From contig DATNAW010000159.1 of the NCBI GenBank assembly GCA_035572335.1, forward strand, positions 1-12,082: DNA of 12,082 nucleotides, given 5' to 3'. Shown here piece by piece: positions 1 to 6,920 of this stretch; the stretch's first letter is position 1; each line of letters starts with the position of its first letter. This DNA comes from 66-474 sp035572335 (GTDB taxonomy: Bacteria; Pseudomonadota; Gammaproteobacteria; Xanthomonadales; Rhodanobacteraceae). The notes below the pieces were generated by a model. It was not told where the DNA came from. It made no database searches and saw only the letters and a list, made by a program, of their open reading frames with translations. Both the position numbers and the translations under genes were made by a program.

Positions 1-2238
1 CTGGACAAGCAGATCGAGCGGGTGTTCCGCGACTCGGGGGAACAGCCCTGTCGCACTTCCAGCGGCCGCGACCTGATGGCGCAACTCGCGCAGGCAAAGC
101 CGAGGCTCATGTGTTCGCTGGTGCACAAGTTTGGTCACGACGCCCGCGGTCGCGGCGACAAGGAGTTCGAGGCCTTCATCGCGGAGTTGGAGAGCCAACC
201 GTGCAGGGCCGTGGGCGAGCTGTTCGTGTTCGTGGACGAGTGCCATCGCACCCAGGGCGGCCGCCTGCACAAGGTGATGAAGGCGTTGCTGCCGAATGCC
301 GTGTTCATTGGATTCACCGGCACGCCGTTGTTGGCGAAGGACCGTGCCACCAGCCTCGAGGTTTTCGGCGGGTACATCCACACCTACGTGTTCAAGGAAG
401 CCGTCGCCGATGAAGTGGTGCTGGACCTGGCCTACGAGGCGCGCGACGTGGACCAGAAGCTCGGATCGCAGGAAAAGATCGACCAATGGTTCGAGGCCAA
501 GACGCGCGGGCTCAACGACTGGCAGAAGGACGAACTGAAGAAGACTTGGGGGACGTTGCAGCGGGTGCTGAGTTCGCAATCGCGCAAGGAGCGCATCGTC
601 GAGGACATCGTTTTCGATTTCAGTTGCCGGCCGCGGCTTGCCAGCGAGCGCGGCAACGCGATCCTGGTTGCCCCGACCATCCTGGATGCCTGCCAGTATT
701 TTTCGCTGTTCCAGAAGACGCCGTTGAAGGGGCGCTGCGCCATCGTGACGTCGTACAACCCGCAGGCGGGCGATGTCTCGAAAGAGGAAACCGGCGCCAA
801 TTCGGATACCGACCGGCAATTCATCTACAACACGTATACCGATTTCCTGAAGGATGTCGCGGCCGAGCCGGGCACGTCGAAAACCGAAACCTACGAGGAT
901 GGTGCACGCAAACGCTTTGTCGAAAAGCCGAACGAAATGCGTTTGTTGATCGTGGTGGACAAGCTGCTGACCGGGTTCGATGCGCCTTCGTGCACCTACC
1001 TGTACATCGACAAGTCCATGCAGGACCACGGGCTGTTCCAGGCGATCTGCCGGACCAACCGCCTGGATGGCGACGACAAGCCATTCGGTTACATCGTCGA
1101 TTACAAGGATCTGTTCAAGAAATTGGTCAACGAAAAGGGCACCGGCGCATTGCAGGTGTATTCGTCCGAACTCGACCACGATGCCAAGGCTGCGGACCCC
1201 GAGGTATTGATGCAGAGCCGTCTGGAAGCAGGACGTGAAAAGCTGGACGAGGCCTTGCAGCAGCTTTTCCATCTGTGCGAGGCGGTGCCGCCACCGCGCA
1301 AGGAACTGGATTTCATCCACTGGTTTTGCGGGAATACCGAAATCCCCTCCGACCTGAAGGAACACGAGCCGCGGCGCGTGGCTTTGTACAAAGGCGCCGC
1401 TTCATTGATTCGCGCCTACGCCAATCTGGCCGACGATCTGGATGGTGCAGGCTATACGCCTGCCGATATCGGCCGCGTCAAGGGCGAGGTGAAGCGCTAC
1501 ACGGATTTGCGCGACAGCGTGAGGCTTGCCAGCAGCGAAACGCTGGATGTGAAGGCCTATGAAGCCGACATGCGGCATTTGATCGACACGTATGTCGAAG
1601 CCTCCGCTGCCCGGAAGGTGTCAGCATTCGATGACCAGGGCTTGCTCGACGTCATTGCGCGCAGCGGCATGGACGCCGCAGTGGCCGCAATGCCGGAGGG
1701 CCTTCGCAACAGCAAGGATGCCGTGGCCGAGGTCATCGAGAACAACGTGCGCGCGAAGATCGTGCAGGAGCAGATGAACGATCCGGCGTTCTTCGCGAAG
1801 ATGTCGCAATTGCTGGATGAAGTGATCAAGCTGCGCAAGGAACACGCCGATCGCTACGCCGAATGGCTGAAGAAGATCGCGGACCTGGTGGTGCGGGCGC
1901 AAGCCGGTCACGATGCCGACGCGCCGGAGGTGCTGAAGCGGAGCTCGGGACTTCGTGCGATCTACAACAATCTGCAGCAAATGCCTGTGGATGATGGCCC
2001 TGCAACTGCTTCTGTCAATTTGCGGGACGATGGGAAAGGTTCGCTGCCGGGACCCGATCCGCGTTTGCATCGCGCGGTGGAAATCGACGAAACGATCCGG
2101 CGCGTGCGGCCGGCCCATTGGCGCGATAATCAGGCAAAGGAAAACACCATCAAACGCGCGCTGCTTCCGCTGCTGGATGGCGATGCGGAGGAGGTGGAGC
2201 GCGTGTTCCGTATCATCAAGGCACAGCTGGAATACTGA
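1..2238 (+). CDS. hsdR: Type I restriction endonuclease subunit R (HsdR), C-terminal part, 5'-truncated by window
   Basis: This is the ATP-dependent translocase and cleavage subunit of a type I restriction-modification complex, which with HsdM and HsdS cuts unmodified foreign DNA in the cytoplasm. The frame is open from base 1 with no convincing start, so the real start and the N-terminal nuclease and Walker A regions lie upstream of the window. Counting codons from base 1, superfamily 2 helicase motifs appear in order: VDECH (motif II) at 78-82, GFTGTP (motif III) at 104-109, TGFDAP (motif V) at 324-329 and QAICRTNR (motif VI) at 347-354. About 390 further residues, rich in charged helices, form the C-terminal region that in this family contacts the methylase core. 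The stop overlaps the next gene's ATG by one base. hsdM and hsdS are not in the window and are presumably upstream. The family call is confident; the subtype is not determined. Confidence 0.95.
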   Translation: MDKQIERVFRDSGEQPCRTSSGRDLMAQLAQAKPRLMCSLVHKFGHDARGRGDKEFEAFIAELESQPCRAVGELFVFVDECHRTQGGRLHKVMKALLPNAVFIGFTGTPLLAKDRATSLEVFGGYIHTYVFKEAVADEVVLDLAYEARDVDQKLGSQEKIDQWFEAKTRGLNDWQKDELKKTWGTLQRVLSSQSRKERIVEDIVFDFSCRPRLASERGNAILVAPTILDACQYFSLFQKTPLKGRCAIVTSYNPQAGDVSKEETGANSDTDRQFIYNTYTDFLKDVAAEPGTSKTETYEDGARKRFVEKPNEMRLLIVVDKLLTGFDAPSCTYLYIDKSMQDHGLFQAICRTNRLDGDDKPFGYIVDYKDLFKKLVNEKGTGALQVYSSELDHDAKAADPEVLMQSRLEAGREKLDEALQQLFHLCEAVPPPRKELDFIHWFCGNTEIPSDLKEHEPRRVALYKGAASLIRAYANLADDLDGAGYTPADIGRVKGEVKRYTDLRDSVRLASSETLDVKAYEADMRHLIDTYVEASAARKVSAFDDQGLLDVIARSGMDAAVAAMPEGLRNSKDAVAEVIENNVRAKIVQEQMNDPAFFAKMSQLLDEVIKLRKEHADRYAEWLKKIADLVVRAQAGHDADAPEVLKRSSGLRAIYNNLQQMPVDDGPATASVNLRDDGKGSLPGPDPRLHRAVEIDETIRRVRPAHWRDNQAKENTIKRALLPLLDGDAEEVERVFRIIKAQLEY

Positions 2239-2945
2239 TGGTCAGGCACATGCAACTGGGCGACGTCCGCATCGAGCTGGTGCGCAAGCCGATCCGGAAT
2301 CTGCATCTTTCGGTTTATCCCCCAATCGGGCGTGTACGAATTGCGGCCCCTGAGCGCGCAACCGATGAATCCATCCGGTTGTTCGCGATCAGCAAAATCG
2401 GCTGGATCAAGCGTCAGCAAGGCAAGTTGAGAACGCAGGAGCGCGAGTCGCCGCGCCAGTACATCGAACGCGAAAGCCACTATGTCTGGGGACGACGCTA
2501 CCTTTTGCGTGTGATTGAACGGGATGCCCCGCCGAGGATCGAGTTGACGCCACGGCGTTTGGTGCTGGGTATCCGGCCCGGTACTTCGCGGGAACATCGC
2601 AGGCAGGTGATGGAAGCTTGGTACCGGCGCCAATTGAGGGTGGCCGTGCCGCCGCTCGTCGAAAAATGGCAAAAAACTTTGCGGGTGCAAACCAATCGGG
2701 TGTTCATTCAACGTATGAAGACTCGCTGGGGCGGCAGCAATCCTGAAACGAAGAACATCCGTCTCAACACCGATTTGGCCAAGAAGCCGGTCGAATGCCT
2801 GGAATACATCGTGCTGCACGAAATCACGCATCTACGCGTTCCGAGGCACGATGCCGCGTTCGTGGCGTTGCTCGATCGGAGCCTGCCGAACTGGCGTGAA
2901 TCTCGCGACAGGCTGAACCGGCTGCCTATTTCAAGTGATCGTTGA
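2238..2945 (+). CDS. YgjP/SprT-like zinc metallopeptidase (M48-type HExxH) linked to hsdR
   Basis: A 235-residue predicted cytoplasmic zinc-dependent metallopeptidase of the YgjP family (DUF45). HEITH at residues 194-198 gives the two histidine zinc ligands and the catalytic Glu. His204, six residues after the second histidine, is the likely third ligand. The preceding KTRWGGSNPE and IRLNTDLAKKP segments are the family's usual lead-in, with GGS where many members have GSC. There is no signal peptide or membrane segment. The ATG at 2238-2240 shares its A with the hsdR stop (TGATG), indicating translational coupling and one transcript. Genes of this type often sit next to type I restriction genes (family knowledge), which suggests a role with the restriction complex, possibly proteolytic control; that role is inference. 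A plain YgjP housekeeping role is the alternative. Confidence 0.9.
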   Translation: MVRHMQLGDVRIELVRKPIRNLHLSVYPPIGRVRIAAPERATDESIRLFAISKIGWIKRQQGKLRTQERESPRQYIERESHYVWGRRYLLRVIERDAPPRIELTPRRLVLGIRPGTSREHRRQVMEAWYRRQLRVAVPPLVEKWQKTLRVQTNRVFIQRMKTRWGGSNPETKNIRLNTDLAKKPVECLEYIVLHEITHLRVPRHDAAFVALLDRSLPNWRESRDRLNRLPISSDR

Positions 2946-3011
2946 GCAGGCCTGCCAAGGCTGCACGGCTAGAACCAACATCGTCGGCCGTGCATCCCAG
3001 GCGTTTGTGCA
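2946..3011. terminator. Possible bidirectional terminator between convergent genes
   Basis: The 66-base gap between the converging peptidase and VOC genes contains a perfect 8-bp inverted repeat: TGCACGGC at 2962-2969 and GCCGTGCA at 2987-2994, with a 17-base loop. A short palindrome, GCAGGCCTGC, lies at 2946-2955. Neither is followed by a T-tract, so a standard intrinsic terminator is not supported. The assignment rests on position between convergent stops. Confidence 0.3.
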
Positions 3012-3506
3012 TCAACCCCGCCGCGCCGCTTCGATTTTCGCGATGTCGATCTTGCGCATCGTCATCATCGCATCGAACGCGCGCTTGGCGGCGGCGCGGT
3101 CGGGATCGGTGAACGCGTCCATCAAGGCGCGCGGGGTGATCTGCCACGACAGGCCGAAGCGGTCCTTGCACCAGCCGCATTCGCTTTCGGCGCCGCCGTT
3201 GCCGGTGATCGCGTTCCACAGGCGATCGGTCTCGGCCTGGTCGCGCGTGTAGACCTGGAACGATACGCCTTCGTCGAACTTGAATTGCGGGCCACCGTTC
3301 AGGCCGAGGAACGGCATGCCGAGCACCGTGAATTCCACCGTCAGGACCTGACCCTGCTGGCCTGCCGGATAGTCGCCCGGTGCGCGGTGCACGGCGTCCA
3401 CGTGTGAATCCGGGAAGGTCCGGGCGTAAAAATTCGCGGCCTCTTCGGCCTGGCCGTCGAACCAAAGGCAAACGGCCATGTTCCTTGCAGCGTGGGCACT
3501 CGGCAT
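3012..3506 (-). CDS. VOC family protein, PhnB / 3-demethylubiquinone-9 3-methyltransferase-like domain
   Basis: A 164-residue cytoplasmic protein of the vicinal-oxygen-chelate superfamily (glyoxalase/PhnB-like, the '3-dmu-9_3-mt' domain). Recognisable segments are the N-terminal LWFDGQAEEAANFY followed by the second strand (FTVLGMPFLGLNGGP), then GVSFQVYTRDQAETDRLW, and the characteristic CGWCKDRFGLSWQITP. Despite the domain name, no methyltransferase activity should be assumed; the substrate is unknown. The start at 3506 is preferred over the longer frame from 3551 because AAGAGGA at 3514-3520 is a strong Shine-Dalgarno seven bases upstream. The extra 15 N-terminal residues of the longer version are not family-like. 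It is transcribed alone, convergent with the upstream peptidase and divergent from the membrane-protein gene at 3710. Confidence 0.88.
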   Translation of the reverse strand: MPSAHAARNMAVCLWFDGQAEEAANFYARTFPDSHVDAVHRAPGDYPAGQQGQVLTVEFTVLGMPFLGLNGGPQFKFDEGVSFQVYTRDQAETDRLWNAITGNGGAESECGWCKDRFGLSWQITPRALMDAFTDPDRAAAKRAFDAMMTMRKIDIAKIEAARRG

Positions 3507-3513
3507 GTCTCGA

Positions 3514-3520
3514 TCCTCTT
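3514..3520 (-). promoter_or_regulatory. Ribosome binding site that fixes the VOC gene start
   Basis: On the minus strand this reads AAGAGGA, seven bases before the ATG at 3506-3504. It selects that start over the in-frame start at 3551. Confidence 0.6.
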
Positions 3521-3636
3521 TGCGGGTTGGAGTGAAGGCTCGTTCGGCCACTCATGATGACGACGAATGAAGACAGTGGGAATCGACAAGCCGTCTTGAC
3601 GATGCGGCGCCATTTCCGCGGTGTTGCCGAGTGCGG

Positions 3637-3662
3637 GATCGGCGACTCCCCGTCGCCCGATC
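3637..3662. repeat. Imperfect inverted repeat upstream of the 3710 gene
   Basis: GATCGGCGAC at 3637-3646 pairs with GTCGCCCGATC at 3652-3662 (one bulged C) across a TCCCC loop. It lies just upstream of a possible -10 hexamer at 3666-3671, in the roughly 200-base divergent gap between the VOC gene and the membrane-protein gene. It could be an operator or a chance structure in GC-rich DNA. I see nothing else firm in this gap. Confidence 0.35.
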
Positions 3663-3665
3663 GCG

Positions 3666-3671
3666 TACAGT
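3666..3671 (+). promoter_or_regulatory. Candidate -10 hexamer for the 3710 gene
   Basis: TACAGT preceded by GCG, 39 bases before the ATG at 3710. No convincing -35 is visible. The form resembles candidate -10 sites before the sirtuin, DUF421 and tatA genes. Confidence 0.3.
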
Positions 3672-3709
3672 AACCCGCGTGGCTTCACTTTTCGTCGACG
3701 GAGTCGCGC

Positions 3710-4423
3710 ATGCGCAATCTCGATTTCTCTTCCTGGCACGCGCTGTTGTCCACGCTGGTGGGGCTGGCCGCGATCACGCTGATCGGCGTCGGGTTGCGGT
3801 TGCTGGTGATGCAGTCGCTGCAGCAGCGGCGCGAACGCCAGAACCGGCAGATCAATGAGCGCCTGCGCACGCTGATTGCGGCGTACAAGACGCTGGGTGG
3901 ATCGTTCACCGGAAGCCTTCTGGTCGATCCCACGCACCTGCGCGATTTGCGGCGCCGCGGCACGAACGTGCCGAGCGACGCAGGAACGGACACCGCGACG
4001 CCGGATCTTCCGGCCGCGGACGAAACGTCCGGCAGTGATCGTGCGCGGCGCATTCGCGACGCGGTGGAAGCCGCGCTGTCGGACATCATCCTGCTCGGCA
4101 CGGAGGACCAGGTACGGCTGGCGGCGCGGGCAGCGGCCGAGCTGGTCGCTGGCCGGCCCGTGCACACGCATGACCTGGTGATCTCGTTGCGCGACTTCAT
4201 CCGCAACGCACTCGACCTCGCCCCGGTGCCCGCCGACGTCGCGATCCCGAAGCAAGGCCCGGCGCGCACCCAAGCCTCGCGCGGCAAGGGCGAGGGCGGG
4301 ACGAAAAACGACGCGCCCGCCGGCAAGGGCGGCGGTAGCGGCGGCATGGGCGCGGGCATGGGCGTGGGACTGGGCGCGGGCATGGGCACGCACGATATCG
4401 ACGACGAAGAACCGCATCATTGA
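3710..4423 (+). CDS. Conserved-looking hypothetical single-pass membrane protein with Gly/Met-rich tail
   Basis: A 237-residue protein I cannot assign to a named function. Residues about 11-34 form one hydrophobic membrane segment (LLSTLVGLAAITLIGVGLRL). A highly charged helical stretch follows (35-60, QQRRERQNRQINERLR), giving an N-anchored protein with its bulk probably cytoplasmic. The region 110-180 looks like a folded helical core (RIRDAVEAALSDIILLGTEDQ to LRDFIRNALDL) and resembles hypothetical proteins I recall from other proteobacteria. From about 185 the sequence becomes Lys/Gly-rich, ends in a Gly/Met repeat (206-226), and closes with an acidic-histidine tail (DIDDEEPHH). The ATG is supported by GGAG at 3700-3703, six bases upstream. 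It ends 78 bases before gor on the same strand, so it may be co-transcribed with gor. Coding status is confident; function is unknown. Confidence 0.8.
   Translation: MRNLDFSSWHALLSTLVGLAAITLIGVGLRLLVMQSLQQRRERQNRQINERLRTLIAAYKTLGGSFTGSLLVDPTHLRDLRRRGTNVPSDAGTDTATPDLPAADETSGSDRARRIRDAVEAALSDIILLGTEDQVRLAARAAAELVAGRPVHTHDLVISLRDFIRNALDLAPVPADVAIPKQGPARTQASRGKGEGGTKNDAPAGKGGGSGGMGAGMGVGLGAGMGTHDIDDEEPHH
4325..4387 (+). repeat. In-frame Gly/Met low-complexity repeat
   Basis: Degenerate GGC-GSC-ATG units encode GGGSGGMGAGMGVGLGAGMG-type sequence near the C-terminus of the 3710 gene. The stretch GMGAGMG-V-GLGAGMG is almost symmetric at protein level. Its repetitive DNA could expand or contract by slippage without shifting frame when whole codons change. 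Confidence 0.65.
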
Positions 4424-4501
4424 GTCCGGCCGCCGCGGTGCGGTTGATTCCGCGCAGCTTGCCCCGATGTTGTGGACGACGTTCGAACAGGCGAAACAAG
4501 C

Positions 4502-5845
4502 ATGACCATTCAATCGGATTTGCTGGTGATCGGCGCCGGCTCGGGTGGACTCGCGACCGCAATCCGCGCGGCGCGGCACGGCGCGAAGGTGACGCTGTTC
4601 GAGCCGAACGAGCTGGGCGGCACCTGCGTGAACCGCGGCTGCGTTCCCAAGAAAGCGATGTGGTACGCGGCGGAACTCGCCGACGCGCAGCGGATGGCGC
4701 AGTCCGTCGGCTTCGACATGCAGCCCGGCGCGCTGGATTGGGCCACGTTCGTCGGGCACCGCGAAGCGTATGTGTTGCGTTCGCGCACTTCGTATGCAAA
4801 CCGCCTGCGCGAGCTCGGCATCGCGCACGTGCCCGCGCCGGCGCATTTCATCGACGCGCACACGCTGCGCGCGGGCGCTACGGACTACCACGCGCCGCAC
4901 ATCGTGATCGCGACCGGTTCGCGCCCGCGTCCGTATCACTTGCCAGGCGGCGAGTTCACCATCGACTCCGACGGCTTCTTCAAGCTGAGCGAGCGCCCGC
5001 GGCGCGTCGGCGTCATCGGCGGCGGCTACATCGGCGTCGAACTGGCGGGCGTGTTGCGCGCGCTGGGTGCGGAGGTCGAGTTGTTCACGCGCAATGGCTT
5101 GTTGTCGCGCTTCGACGCCGACCTCGGCAGCGCGCTCGGCGAAATGATGCAGGGCGAGGGCATCGTGCACCACGAAGGTTGCGCGGCCAAGGGCGTCAGC
5201 CGCGAGGGCGGCGCCTTGTGGATGGACTGCTCGGACCACGAACGGCACGGCCCGTACGACATTGTCATCAGCGCGATCGGGCGCTTGCCGAACATCGAAT
5301 CGCTGCAACTGGACGCGGCGGGCGTGAAGCTCGGCAGGATCAATGAAATCCTCACGGACGATTACGAAAACACGTCGGTGAAAGGCGTGTACGCGATCGG
5401 CGACGTCAATGGCAAGCCTGCGCTGACGCCGGTCGCGGTCGCGGCCGGACGGCGGCTGGTGGATCGCCTGTTCGGCGGCAAGCCCGATTCGCACCTGGAC
5501 TATTCGAACATTCCGAGCGTGGTGTTTTCGCATCCGCCGATCGGCAGCGTGGGGTTGTCGGAGGAGGAGGCGCGCCAGCAGTACGGCGAGGCGGTGAAGA
5601 TCCACAAGACGCGCTTCACGCCCATGCTGTGGTCGTTGGCCGGGCGCGAAGGCAAGACGATGATGAAGCTGGTGTGCGTGGGCGATGACGAACGCGTCGT
5701 CGGCGTGCACGGCATCGGCCTCGGCATGGACGAGATGCTGCAGGGCTTCGCCGTCGCGGTGAAGATGGGCGCGACGTACGAGGATTTCCTGAAGACGGTC
5801 GCGATCCACCCGACCTCGGCGGAAGAGCTCGTCACGATGGGCTGA
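4502..5845 (+). CDS. gor: Glutathione-disulfide reductase
   Basis: A 447-residue flavoprotein that reduces oxidised glutathione with NADPH, maintaining cytoplasmic thiol redox balance. Order of elements: FAD-binding GAGSGG at residues 11-16; the redox-active disulfide GGTCVNRGCVPKK with Cys42 and Cys47; the second nucleotide-binding loop GGGYIG from residue 173, with Arg-containing ELFTRN downstream suited to NADPH; the second FAD motif VYAIGDVNG; and the C-terminal catalytic pair in HPTSAEE (His436, Glu441), supplied to the partner active site in the dimer. Length matches the family (about 450). The ATG at 4502 is chosen over a GTG at 4472 because the protein then begins directly with the beta strand before GAGSGG. 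The Shine-Dalgarno is weak. The gene is followed after 18 bases by the DUF2784 gene. All catalytic residues are present. Confidence 0.96.
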   Translation: MTIQSDLLVIGAGSGGLATAIRAARHGAKVTLFEPNELGGTCVNRGCVPKKAMWYAAELADAQRMAQSVGFDMQPGALDWATFVGHREAYVLRSRTSYANRLRELGIAHVPAPAHFIDAHTLRAGATDYHAPHIVIATGSRPRPYHLPGGEFTIDSDGFFKLSERPRRVGVIGGGYIGVELAGVLRALGAEVELFTRNGLLSRFDADLGSALGEMMQGEGIVHHEGCAAKGVSREGGALWMDCSDHERHGPYDIVISAIGRLPNIESLQLDAAGVKLGRINEILTDDYENTSVKGVYAIGDVNGKPALTPVAVAAGRRLVDRLFGGKPDSHLDYSNIPSVVFSHPPIGSVGLSEEEARQQYGEAVKIHKTRFTPMLWSLAGREGKTMMKLVCVGDDERVVGVHGIGLGMDEMLQGFAVAVKMGATYEDFLKTVAIHPTSAEELVTMG

Positions 5846-5863
5846 CGGACAGGGTGCGCGCAG

Positions 5864-6256
5864 ATGGCGGCGGTATCCGTGCTCGCGCTGCACCTCGCGA
5901 TCATCGCGTTCAATGTCGCGGGTTGCGTGCTGGTTCCGATCGGGGCGTGGCTCGGTTGGCGCTGGGTGCGCGAATTCTGGTGGCGCCTGGCGCATCTGCT
6001 CAGCCTGGCCGTGGTCGCGTTGCAGGCATTGCTGGGCCGCGCGTGCTTCCTGACGATCTGGCAGGGCGATGTTTCCGGTGCGCCGCACGTGCAACCGCTG
6101 ATCGCTGCATGGATCAACCGGTTGATCTATTGGCCACTGCCGCTGTGGGTATTTGCGGTCGCCTACGTGGTGGTGTTCGCGTACGTGATCGCGCTGTGGG
6201 CTTGCGTGCGACCCCGGATGTCGTGGCGCCGGGAGACGAATCAGCGCCGTGCATAA
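5864..6256 (+). CDS. DUF2784-type small integral membrane protein
   Basis: A 130-residue inner-membrane protein resembling the DUF2784 family, whose function is unknown. Hydrophobic segments lie at about 6-28, 42-58 and 88-114. The family-like landmark is LLGRACFLTIWQ at 57-67, matching the usual Cys-(P/F)-Leu-Thr core, followed by a loop and INRLIYWPLP before the last membrane segment. The ATG at 5864 comes 18 bases after the gor stop with AGGG just upstream, so co-transcription with gor is likely. The C-terminus is short and basic (RPRMSWRRETNQRR). Its last 16 bases overlap the 3' end of the toxin gene on the opposite strand. The family call is moderate because it rests on recall of the pattern. 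Confidence 0.75.
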   Translation: MAAVSVLALHLAIIAFNVAGCVLVPIGAWLGWRWVREFWWRLAHLLSLAVVALQALLGRACFLTIWQGDVSGAPHVQPLIAAWINRLIYWPLPLWVFAVAYVVVFAYVIALWACVRPRMSWRRETNQRRA

Positions 6257-6678
6257 CGCGCGCGTTTTTCATGCGCGTGCGGCCGGTGGGTCAGCTTGAG
6301 GCGCGGACGCAGCCAAGCCGCGAAGTCGGTCTCTGCAAGCTTGCCTTCCGCGAGGCTCATCGTTGCCGCGTACTTTTCTTCTGCGCTCGCCTCGAGTTCC
6401 ACGTCGTTCAGGGCAAGGAAGACGCGGTAACAGACATGTGCAGTTCGCTTGTTGCCATCCACGAACGGATGATTGCGCGCGAGTCCAAAGGCAAGACTGG
6501 CGGCGAGGTCGGCAAGGTCGGACGCGGGGTCGCGGCAGGCATGCGCTGGTCGGGGGCGTGCCAGTGCGGATTCCAGCAACTTTTCATCGCGCACGCCGCT
6601 GCTGCCGCCGTGTTCGGCGAGCTGGCGTTCATGAATGGCCAGCGCGAGATGCTTGTCCACCCAGATGAACGTGTCCAC
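6241..6678 (-). CDS. doc: Death-on-curing (Doc/Fic-fold) toxin
   Basis: A 145-residue toxin of the Doc branch of the Fic superfamily. P1 Doc phosphorylates elongation factor Tu and stops translation. The signature HPFVDGNKRTA spans residues 70-80. His70, Asp74, Asn76, Lys77 and Arg78 match the Doc catalytic loop; Lys in place of the Fic glycine favours kinase over AMPylase chemistry (family knowledge). SGVRDEKLLESAL at 27-39 is also typical of Doc proteins. The start is a GTG at 6678-6676, three bases after the antitoxin stop, so expression is translationally coupled. Beyond the fold there is a basic tail (about 128-145, rich in His, Arg, Lys). Convergent overlap with the DUF2784 gene at the 3' end is 16 bases. 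Family assignment is confident; the target is inferred. Confidence 0.92.
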   Translation of the reverse strand: MDTFIWVDKHLALAIHERQLAEHGGSSGVRDEKLLESALARPRPAHACRDPASDLADLAASLAFGLARNHPFVDGNKRTAHVCYRVFLALNDVELEASAEEKYAATMSLAEGKLAETDFAAWLRPRLKLTHRPHAHEKRARYARR

Positions 6679-6681
6679 GGC

Positions 6682-6903
6682 CTATTGCGCCAGTTTGTGC
6701 AGGACCTGTTTGTCCTCGCGCATGATTTTTTCTGCAACCTCCATCTGCGCCGCGAGTTCCGGATCGTAGGTGGTCAGGCGGATGCCGTCGGGTGTTTCCA
6801 GCGCGTACAGTTCGTCACCCTTCTCGACGCGCAAGCGCGCCATCAGCTCCCTGGGCAGGATGACACCTGAGGAATTGCCGATGGCGGTGATTTTCAGTTT
6901 CAT
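6682..6903 (-). CDS. AbrB/MazE/SpoVT-family antitoxin of the Doc module
   Basis: A 73-residue DNA-binding antitoxin. The N-terminal swapped-hairpin AbrB domain shows as KITAIGNSSGVILPRELMARL (residues 3-23) and LRVEKGDELYALETPDGI (24-41). The C-terminal helix (about 48-73, DPELAAQMEVAEKIMREDKQ) is the probable toxin-neutralising part. The first gene of the module, it ends in TAG three bases before the Doc start. The ATG at 6903 is chosen although the frame stays open to 7140, because the AbrB domain begins there, GAGG lies five bases upstream (6909-6912), and a palindromic operator lies just beyond. P1 Doc is paired with Phd; here the partner is AbrB-type, a known alternative pairing. Autorepression through the operator is inferred. 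Confidence 0.9.
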   Translation of the reverse strand: MKLKITAIGNSSGVILPRELMARLRVEKGDELYALETPDGIRLTTYDPELAAQMEVAEKIMREDKQVLHKLAQ

Positions 6904-6920
6904 GCCAGCCTCGCGAAGGA

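Noticed and set aside
3341..6094. A 917-codon open frame on the minus strand, opposite the 3710 gene and gor
   Set aside because: Its translation is low-complexity Arg/Ala/His-rich with no domain. It lies antisense to well-identified genes; such frames arise from high GC at third positions.
5854..6870. A 338-codon plus-strand frame across the DUF2784 gene and the toxin-antitoxin genes
   Set aside because: It overlaps three recognisable proteins in other frames or strands and has no family-like sequence itself.
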